A stretch of DNA of 34,003 nt from Candidatus Aquidulcis sp. (GTDB lineage Bacteria; Chloroflexota; Limnocylindria; Limnocylindrales; Limnocylindraceae), in contig QWRK01000004.1 in the NCBI GenBank assembly GCA_003670455.1, forward strand, positions 1 to 34,003, given 5' to 3'. Shown here in pieces: positions 27,358 through 34,003 of the stretch. The position numbers and the translations under genes are program-made. How positions within the stretch are numbered: the first letter of the stretch is position 1; each line of letters starts with the position of its first letter. Below the pieces are notes generated by a model that saw only the letters and a program-made list of their open reading frames with translations, was not told the DNA's origin and ran no database searches.

Positions 27358-27946
27358 CCTCCGTTCCCGTTCCCTCGGTGCGTTCCAAGAGATCTACGCA
27401 GCTATCGCCGTAGATCAGCGTTCGCACACATCGTAGTCCCTCAGGGAGCGCCCGGGGTAGATCACCCGGTCGCGTGCGCCCTGTGAGCGCAAGAAGCCCC
27501 TCGTCGGCGAGTGGGCCGCCAGGCGCTGCGCAGCGCGCCAGGATCCCCTCCGCCAGCGCGACGTCGTCGTAGGGGGGATCGGCCACGATCAGATCAAAGG
27601 TGGTGCCTGACGCTGTGAGCGCCACCAGCACATCGGCACCCTGGAGGGTTGCTCGATCGGTCAACTTCAGTGTCGTGAGATTCGCTTGAATGATTGCCAC
27701 GGCATCGCGTGACCGCTCAACAAAGAGCGCGTGAACAGCGCCGCGGCTCAGCGCCTCAATGCCGACTGCACCACTCCCCGCGCAGAGGTCGGCAAATCTC
27801 GCGCCAACGATTCGGGGCTCAAGTACCGCGAAGAGTGACTCGCGTACTCGATCAGCCATCGGGCGAGTGCCAACGGGCGGAACCGCAATGCGACGACCAC
27901 GGTGGTCACCCGCAATGATTCGGAGCGTCGCCCCCTGCGTGCTCAT
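27344..27946 (-). CDS. rsmD: 16S rRNA (guanine966-N2)-methyltransferase RsmD
   Basis: RIIAGDHRGRRI, PMADRVRESLFAVL, DLCAGSGAVGIEALSRGA, DPPYDD. Confidence 0.95.
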   Translation of the reverse strand: MSTQGATLRIIAGDHRGRRIAVPPVGTRPMADRVRESLFAVLEPRIVGARFADLCAGSGAVGIEALSRGAVHALFVERSRDAVAIIQANLTTLKLTDRATLQGADVLVALTASGTTFDLIVADPPYDDVALAEGILARCAAPGGPLADEGLLALTGRTRPGDLPRALPEGLRCVRTLIYGDSCVDLLERTEGTGTEVGNE

Positions 27947-30120
27947 ACTGGCGCGCTCTCGGTAAGCGCCGCGCCTGTCGCTCGACCAATCGGCCAGCCG
28001 CGGGCATACGACTGCACGAGGAGTACTGCCTCGCGCTTCGCCTCGCCGCGCTGATCAAGCAGTCGCTCCGCCTCCGCTCGCGCAACAAGAGCGAGGGCGC
28101 GATCTTCGGCGCGCGCCAGCGTTGCAATGCGCAACGGCGGGAGGCCACTCTGTGACGTGCCGAGGACGCTCCCCTCCCCGCGCAGTGCGATGTCTTGCTC
28201 TGCCAGCAAGAACCCATCACGGGTGGCCTCGATCGCCTGGAGCCGTGCAGCGGCAACCTCGTCGTCGCTGTCGCTCACCAGAATGCACCACCCTTTGTCG
28301 CCACCACGGCCAACACGGCCGCGCAGCTGATGCAGCGTCGCCAAGCCGAAACGCTCCGCCTCGAGGATCACCATCACACTGGCGGCTGGCACGTCGACGC
28401 CCACCTCAATCACCGTGGTGCCGACCAGCACGTCGGTTTCGCCCGCAACAAATGCCTGCATGGCGACGGTGCGCTCCGCGGCACGCTGTTGCCCATGGAC
28501 GACGCCGATGCGGCGGTGTGGGAGTCGCTCGCGCAGCAGCTCCGCCTGGGCCTCAACCCCGGTTGCGCCACCTTCAGCGACATCATCATCGAAGGTAGTC
28601 CCCTGCTCTGGCTCGCCGTCTGCTTCGGCATCGGAGATACGTGGCACCACGACAAAGGTCTGTCGCCCTGCGGCCGCCTCTTCATCGACAAAGGTCCAAA
28701 CGCGTTCAAGATCGCCGCTCGTCCGAATCGCGGTGCGGATTGGCTGACGACCGGAGGGGAGTTCGCGGAGCTCCGAAGAGGCGACGTCGGCATACAGGAG
28801 TTGCGCGATGGTGCGCGGGATCGGTGTCGCGGTCATCAGGAGCAGATGCGGCTCTCGAGAGGCTTTGGAGAGGAGCTTTGCCCGCTCCTCCACACCGAAG
28901 CGATGCTGTTCGTCGACGATGACGAGGCCGAGGGAGGCGAACTGCGTCCCCTCGGCGAAGAGGGCGTGGGTACCGATCACCAGTGCAGCGTGTCCGTCCG
29001 CGGCCGCAGCGCGCGCCGCTCGCCGTTCGGCGGCGGGGGTTCCGCCCAGCACAAGTGCCACCTCAATGCCGAGTGGGGCGAGGAGTCGCTTCGCCGTTGC
29101 GGCGTGCTGACGCGCCAACAGCTCCGTTGGGGCGAGGAGGGCGCTCTGATGCCCAGCGGCCGCCGTCGCAGCGGCGGCAACAAAGGCGACCGCGGTCTTG
29201 CCGGTACCGACATCGCCCTGGAGTAGGCGCAACATCGGCGAGCCTGTTGCCAGGTCTCGAAGAATTTCATCAATGGCCCGCCGCTGATCACCCGTCCACG
29301 GTGTCTTGCGCTTTGCGGTGGCGCCGCCGAGCCCGCCGAGGATGTGCGATTCAATGGTGGCCAGCTCCGTTTTGGTTGGCGTGATGCTGAAGGCGCCGCC
29401 GCCGGCACGACGGCGGCTGCGATGGACAAGCGCAATCTGCACCGCGAGGAGTTCATCGAAGGCGAGGCGGCGGAGGGCCGCATCACGAAGGTCAAACTCC
29501 TCTGGCCAGTGCAACGCCTCAATCGCCTGTGCGAGCGGCATGAGCCCATTACGCGACTGTACCGAGCCTGGCAACGGATCAACAAGGTCAGGGCCGAACT
29601 GGTCGAGAAGGCTTCGCACCGCGCGGCGCAGGCTCAAGGCCGTTACGCCACGGGTCAAGCGATAGATGGGGACGATACGACCGGCGCTGACCTGGTCCCC
29701 CCCGCCAATCGGGCTGAACTCTGGCGCCTCAAGCTGCTTCGTCCACCCCATCGCCTTCACGCGCCCGGTGGCGACAATCGTCGTGCCAACGGTCAGGCGA
29801 CGTTCAATGAACCTCCGTCCGTACCAGATTGCATCGACTGCCCCTGAGTCGTCGACGAGCGTTGCGATCGTGCGCTGAACGCCACGACGCCACGTCTTCT
29901 CAACGCGAAGGTCGGTGACGCGCGCCGAAATCGTGGCGCTGGTTCCCCCAACAAGCTCCGCGATCGGCGTGATCTCGCGGCGATCCTCATAGCGACGTGG
30001 CAGGTAGGTCAGCAGGTCGGCAACGGTGGTGACGCCGAGCTTTGCAAGGCCTCGAAGAAGACTTGAGCCACCTGGGAGAGGGAGCCCTTTCAGTAGGAGT
30101 TCGCCCGGGTCGACGGTCAC
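27943..30120 (-). CDS. recG: ATP-dependent DNA helicase RecG
   Basis: LLQGDVGTGKTAVA, DEQHRFGVEERAKL, MTATPIPRT, QLRGRVGRG. Confidence 0.98.
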   Translation of the reverse strand: MTVDPGELLLKGLPLPGGSSLLRGLAKLGVTTVADLLTYLPRRYEDRREITPIAELVGGTSATISARVTDLRVEKTWRRGVQRTIATLVDDSGAVDAIWYGRRFIERRLTVGTTIVATGRVKAMGWTKQLEAPEFSPIGGGDQVSAGRIVPIYRLTRGVTALSLRRAVRSLLDQFGPDLVDPLPGSVQSRNGLMPLAQAIEALHWPEEFDLRDAALRRLAFDELLAVQIALVHRSRRRAGGGAFSITPTKTELATIESHILGGLGGATAKRKTPWTGDQRRAIDEILRDLATGSPMLRLLQGDVGTGKTAVAFVAAAATAAAGHQSALLAPTELLARQHAATAKRLLAPLGIEVALVLGGTPAAERRAARAAAADGHAALVIGTHALFAEGTQFASLGLVIVDEQHRFGVEERAKLLSKASREPHLLLMTATPIPRTIAQLLYADVASSELRELPSGRQPIRTAIRTSGDLERVWTFVDEEAAAGRQTFVVVPRISDAEADGEPEQGTTFDDDVAEGGATGVEAQAELLRERLPHRRIGVVHGQQRAAERTVAMQAFVAGETDVLVGTTVIEVGVDVPAASVMVILEAERFGLATLHQLRGRVGRGGDKGWCILVSDSDDEVAAARLQAIEATRDGFLLAEQDIALRGEGSVLGTSQSGLPPLRIATLARAEDRALALVARAEAERLLDQRGEAKREAVLLVQSYARGWPIGRATGAALTESAPV

Positions 30121-31814
30121 TCCAAGCTCACGAGCACCCGTTCGATTGGTTGGCCGCCACGTTGTAGGTCTACCTCGACCCCAGCGATCGCACCACGCAC
30201 CGCGGTCACAAATTCGCTGGCCTGCTCGTCAGAGACATCAGCGCCAACGAAGAGGGTCACCAGATCTGCCGATTGACCCGCGAGTGCCGCAACGATGGAT
30301 TCAACATCGCTGCTCCCCGTTGCGATGATCCCGTCGACCGGGTCGAGCGCCATGATCTGCCCAGCCTTCACTGCCACGCCACGAACAACGGCGTCTCGCA
30401 CCGCCTCAACGACGCGGAAGGTTCGTGCGGCCGCTCGAGCCGCCTCCATGCGCGGGACGAGCTCTTCGAGTGTGAGTGACGGGTCCCACGCGAGGAGCGC
30501 GGCGATCCCTTCGGCGGCGTTGCGGGTCGGGATGACCACCACATTCGCCGCTGAGAGGTCGGCCGCCTGGCGTGCCGCCAACACAATGTTGCTGTTGTTC
30601 GGAAGAACGACGACGAACTCGGTGCCTGCATGGGCGATCGCCGAGGCAATCTCTGCAGCGGACGGGTTCTCAGTCTGTCCGCCATGAACGATCTGTGACG
30701 CACCCGCCGAGCGCAAGATATCGCCGAGGCCGGCGCCAGCGGCAACGGCAACGATCGACGTTCCGCGACCAAGTGAGGCAGCTGCGGGGCGTGCGGAGGC
30801 GGTAAGTGGGCCATCGGCCAACTGGTTGAATGCGGCATGCCCAGTCGCCCGTTCGGCGCTCTGTTGGTCGAGGTTCTCAATCGTGACCGCACGGACATCG
30901 CCGAGGCTGATCCCGTACGCCAAGACCTCATCGGGTCGCAGGTTGTGCACGTGCACCTTGCAGGTCACCTCATCGCCCGCAACCAGCACGCTCTCCCCGA
31001 TCGTCTCCAGATGCGCGCGAATTGCGGCAAGGTCCAGCGGTGTCGCTGGCGAGCTCAGGATGAACACAGTCTCGTAGCCAAACTCTGTCGGAGCGGCATC
31101 GACTGGCGCGGCTGGCGCCGCAACGGCAGGCTTCGGAGATGCGCTGGAGGCACTGCGGCGCTCCGCTTCGACCGTGCCGCGTGACGGTGCCACCGAAGGG
31201 ACATTGGCGATCCCTTCAAGAATGAGTTGCAGTCCTGCGCCACCAGAGTCAACGACGCCGGCTTCGCGGAGGACAGCCAATAGGGTCGGCGTCTTCTCTA
31301 CGGAGATGCGCGCCGTCGCGGCGATGCTCTCAAGGAATGGACGTAGCTCCGATGCCCCCTCCGACTCCTTCATTGCAGCAGCAGCAACTTCACGTGCGAC
31401 CGTGAGGATCGTCCCCTCTGTTGGCGTTGCCACCGCGGAGTAGGCGTGCAGCACACCGAGTGAGAGGGACTGTGCAATCTCAGTGGCTCGGGCACGTTGG
31501 CGGCCGCGGACCGCCTGTGGCAACCCGCGCAGGATCTGCGAGAGGAGAACACCAGAGTTGCCGCGAGCTCCAAGGAGGGCGCCTCGTGCGACCGCGGCAC
31601 TCACCTCATCGATCGCCGTCACCCCGGTTGCGAGTGAGGCGTCACCCTCGGCAATGGCGGCCTTCAGGGTCGCCAGCATGTTGGTTCCGGTGTCGCCATC
31701 GGGTACGGGGAAGACGTTGAGGGCATTCACCTCTTCGACCCTGCTCTCCAGGCGGTCGAGGCCAGATCGAAGGGCGGCCATCAGCTCGACGCCGTCCCAG
31801 CTCTTGCGGCTCAT
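30117..31814 (-). CDS. DAK2/DegV-associated fatty-acid kinase-like protein (YloV/FakA family)
   Basis: INALNVFPVPDGDTGTNM-like motif (VNALNVFPVPDGDTGTNMLATL), RGARGNSGVLLSQILRG; position next to recG and rpmB. Confidence 0.92.
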   Translation of the reverse strand: MSRKSWDGVELMAALRSGLDRLESRVEEVNALNVFPVPDGDTGTNMLATLKAAIAEGDASLATGVTAIDEVSAAVARGALLGARGNSGVLLSQILRGLPQAVRGRQRARATEIAQSLSLGVLHAYSAVATPTEGTILTVAREVAAAAMKESEGASELRPFLESIAATARISVEKTPTLLAVLREAGVVDSGGAGLQLILEGIANVPSVAPSRGTVEAERRSASSASPKPAVAAPAAPVDAAPTEFGYETVFILSSPATPLDLAAIRAHLETIGESVLVAGDEVTCKVHVHNLRPDEVLAYGISLGDVRAVTIENLDQQSAERATGHAAFNQLADGPLTASARPAAASLGRGTSIVAVAAGAGLGDILRSAGASQIVHGGQTENPSAAEIASAIAHAGTEFVVVLPNNSNIVLAARQAADLSAANVVVIPTRNAAEGIAALLAWDPSLTLEELVPRMEAARAAARTFRVVEAVRDAVVRGVAVKAGQIMALDPVDGIIATGSSDVESIVAALAGQSADLVTLFVGADVSDEQASEFVTAVRGAIAGVEVDLQRGGQPIERVLVSLE

Positions 31815-31861
31815 CGCAGGGAGACCCCTGTGACCACGCGGATCTGCTCAGTACCACTCAT
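31811..31861 (-). CDS. Possible 16-aa upstream ORF (MSGTEQIRVVTGVSLR) coupled to the FakA-like gene
   Basis: ATG at 31861 with SD AGGGAGG 8 nt upstream; TGA at 31811-31813 overlaps the next ATG (31812-31814). Confidence 0.45.
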   Translation of the reverse strand: MSGTEQIRVVTGVSLR

Positions 31862-31908
31862 GCGGGCTTCCTCCCTTTGCCGAGCCTGGGCAAGGCTTCG
31901 GACGTACC

Positions 31909-31917
31909 TGCTACGAT
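31909..31917 (+). promoter_or_regulatory. Candidate extended -10 (TGCTACGAT) for rpmB
   Basis: TGn-TACGAT 57 nt upstream of the rpmB ATG; complementary strand reads TATCGT. Confidence 0.45.
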
Positions 31918-31974
31918 ACGGCACGAACGACGGGCGTGTCCCACTGGGGCCCCCACCACGTAAGGAGAATCAAC

Positions 31975-32169
31975 ATGGCTCGCTTCTGCACCCTCTGCGG
32001 CAAGGATTCGATCGCGGGATTCAATCCCCAGTCGGTCGGAATGAACCGCGTCCGTGCTCACCGACGCTTCCGCGCCAACCTGCAGCCAACCGTGATTGCC
32101 GTTGGAACGACCACGAAGCGCGTCCTGGTCTGCACCCGCTGCCGACGCACGGCCAGCAAGGGCGCCTAA
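31975..32169 (+). CDS. rpmB: Ribosomal protein L28 (zinc-binding form)
   Basis: MARFCTLCGKDSIAGFNPQSVGMNRVRAHRRFRANLQP...VCTRCRR; AAGGAG SD upstream of ATG 31975. Confidence 0.97.
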   Translation: MARFCTLCGKDSIAGFNPQSVGMNRVRAHRRFRANLQPTVIAVGTTTKRVLVCTRCRRTASKGA

Positions 32170-32182
32170 TCCGACCGCGACC

Positions 32183-32863
32183 CTAGCGGGTCGCCGACTC
32201 CCGGATCGCACGAACCGCACCACCCATACCTGTCGGGCCCTGCGCCGAGAAGAGGGCGCTGCCGACGACCAGTAGGTCTGCCCCACCCGCCGCCGCGTCA
32301 GCCGCCGTCGTCGCGTTGATGCCGCCGTCCACATGAAGTGGCAAGGGATGCCCATCGCGTTCGCCCACAAGCGCGCGGATCGCAGCCATGCGCGCTGCCG
32401 CCTCGGGCCGATACGACTGTCCGCCGAATCCTGACTTCACGGTCATGACGAGTGCGAAGTCCAGCTGGTCGCGGAATGGGGCCAACGATTCGATCGGCGT
32501 CTCAGGGTCGAGCGCGAGCCCGGCGCGGCCGCCACTGTCACGAATCGCATCGAGGGTCACACGATGCTGGTCTGGCGCCTCCACATGAATCGCAACTGAC
32601 TCACACCCGGCATCCACGTAGCGCGTCGCCCAGAGCCCTGGCGAGAGGATCATCAGGTGCGCATCGAACGGAAGCTTCGTCGCCGATCGCAGCGCCTCAA
32701 CCGTCGCAATGCCAAAGGTAAGGTTCGGCACGAAGTGGCCATCCATGATGTCGAGGTGGATGCGGTCAACACCCGCCGCCTCTGCCGCCTGCACCGCCTC
32801 GCGGAGTGCACCGAGATCGGCATTCAAGATGCTCGCGGCAATTTCGATGCGCGCGCTACTCAT
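32183..32863 (-). CDS. rpe: Ribulose-phosphate 3-epimerase
   Basis: IAASILNADLGAL, HLDIMDGHFVPNLTFG, MTVKSGFGGQSY, HVDGGIN. Confidence 0.98.
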   Translation of the reverse strand: MSSARIEIAASILNADLGALREAVQAAEAAGVDRIHLDIMDGHFVPNLTFGIATVEALRSATKLPFDAHLMILSPGLWATRYVDAGCESVAIHVEAPDQHRVTLDAIRDSGGRAGLALDPETPIESLAPFRDQLDFALVMTVKSGFGGQSYRPEAAARMAAIRALVGERDGHPLPLHVDGGINATTAADAAAGGADLLVVGSALFSAQGPTGMGGAVRAIRESATR

Positions 32864-33996
32864 GCATCACCGCCAAGTGGCCCAGATGGGGCGATTGGCT
32901 GTGCGGTGCGCTGTCCCTGGAGGGCGGCCGCACTCGCCGCTACGAGCAACTCGCGTCGGCGGGCTACTGCCACGGGAGTTGGTGCGCCAGCCTTCTCAGC
33001 GGCGAGCTGGCCACATGCGGCGCCAGCCTCGCGACCGCGATTGCGGCGCACGGTGACAGTGAGACCCGCGGCCCGGAGCTGATTAGCGATCTGCTCGATG
33101 CGTTCAGGCTTGGACTCTTGCCATGGGGTGTGCGCCACAGCGTTCATGGGAATCAAGTTGACGTGCGCGCCGCTCCCGCGCAGCAGAGAGGCGAGTGCCG
33201 CTGAATCTTCGGCACGGTCATTGATCCCGTCGATCATCGTGACCTCGTAGGTGGTGCGGCGTCCCGTCGCACGCGAATGTCCATCTGCGGCGGCGATGAC
33301 CGCCTCCACTGGCCACTTCCGGTTGAGCGGCACAAGAAGATCGCGCAGTGGGTTGCGTGCCGCATGTAGCGAGACGGCGAGGGTGATCTGTGGGCGCTGC
33401 TTGGCAAGTCGCTCAATCCCCGGGACGACGCCGCTGGTTGAGACGGTGATGCGGCGCTGACCGATTCCGCCTCGGGCTGGCTCGGTGAGGCCATCAATAG
33501 ATGCAAAGACGGCATCGATGTTCTGCAGTGGCTCGCCCATCCCCATGTAGACGACGTTGGTCAGCTCGCGATCCTCGGTACGAAGGATCTGGCGCGCGAT
33601 GCGCACCTGGTCCTGGATCTCGCCCGCGCTGAGATTGCGGGTGAAGCCGAGCTCCCCCGTTGCGCAGAATGGGCAGCCGACCGCACATCCCGCCTGACTC
33701 GAAACACAGACGGTGGCACGCGGCCCCGAGCCACGGCGAGGGTCGGCAGGCGAGCGCATCAACACCGCCTCGACCTTCGCGCCATCAGAAAGGGTCAGCA
33801 GCAGCTTCGTGGTGGCGCCGTCTTCGGCCTCTTGTCGCTCAACCTCATCGAAAGCGCTGAAGCGGATCTCGTTCGCCAGGCGCTCTTGGAGCGGCTTGCC
33901 GAGTGTGGTGACGCCACTCCAGGAGGTGGCCACGGAGCGCCAGGCCCCATCAAGAATCTGCGTAACTCGATATGACTCAGCGCCGAGGTCGCTCAC
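32860..33996 (-). CDS. rlmN: Dual-specificity 23S rRNA/tRNA (adenine-C2)-methyltransferase RlmN (start may lie beyond window edge)
   Basis: ATVCVSSQAGCAVGCPFCATGELGFTRNLSAGEI, YMGMGEPLQN, C-terminal AACGQLA. Confidence 0.96.
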   Translation of the reverse strand: MSDLGAESYRVTQILDGAWRSVATSWSGVTTLGKPLQERLANEIRFSAFDEVERQEAEDGATTKLLLTLSDGAKVEAVLMRSPADPRRGSGPRATVCVSSQAGCAVGCPFCATGELGFTRNLSAGEIQDQVRIARQILRTEDRELTNVVYMGMGEPLQNIDAVFASIDGLTEPARGGIGQRRITVSTSGVVPGIERLAKQRPQITLAVSLHAARNPLRDLLVPLNRKWPVEAVIAAADGHSRATGRRTTYEVTMIDGINDRAEDSAALASLLRGSGAHVNLIPMNAVAHTPWQESKPERIEQIANQLRAAGLTVTVRRNRGREAGAACGQLAAEKAGAPTPVAVARRRELLVAASAAALQGQRTAQPIAPSGPLGGDA

Positions 33997-34003
33997 CCGC
34001 GCC

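Overview
This 34-kb, GC-rich window is a housekeeping chromosomal region. It is almost entirely one long minus-strand array of translation, RNA-processing, isoprenoid, lipid and SRP/SMC genes. In order of + coordinate: rbfA(partial)-infB-rnpM(ylxR)-nusA | SMR transporter | ispG-rseP-dxr-cdsA-uppS-frr-pyrH-tsf-rpsB | yraN-rnhB-rplS-trmD-rimM-khpA-rpsP-ffh | MFS transporter (+) | ftsY-smc-rnc-acpP-nusB-plsX-rpmF-yceD(DUF177)-coaD-rsmD-recG-fakA/dak | rpmB (+) | rpe-rlmN. I see no tRNA or rRNA gene, CRISPR array, transposon, phage or defence system. Gene content and order suggest a Chloroflexota- or Actinobacteriota-like bacterium (inference, low confidence). The interesting signals are in the short gaps and in protein details: (1) a terminator hairpin between a candidate promoter and the nusA start codon, consistent with nusA attenuation; (2) a 22-bp ffh/MFS divergent gap with a near-palindromic shared -10 placed exactly 6 nt from both ATGs, consistent with two leaderless mRNAs; (3) a recurring TAGGATTC / extended -10 element in front of ribosomal protein genes, followed by hairpin leaders; (4) long Ala/Glu/Pro-rich C-terminal tails on S2, L19 and S16; (5) a 16-codon ORF whose stop overlaps the fakA start; (6) an RNase HII with GLA in place of the GRG motif. 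I did not find a convincing new multi-gene system, and all regulatory claims below are sequence-based hypotheses.
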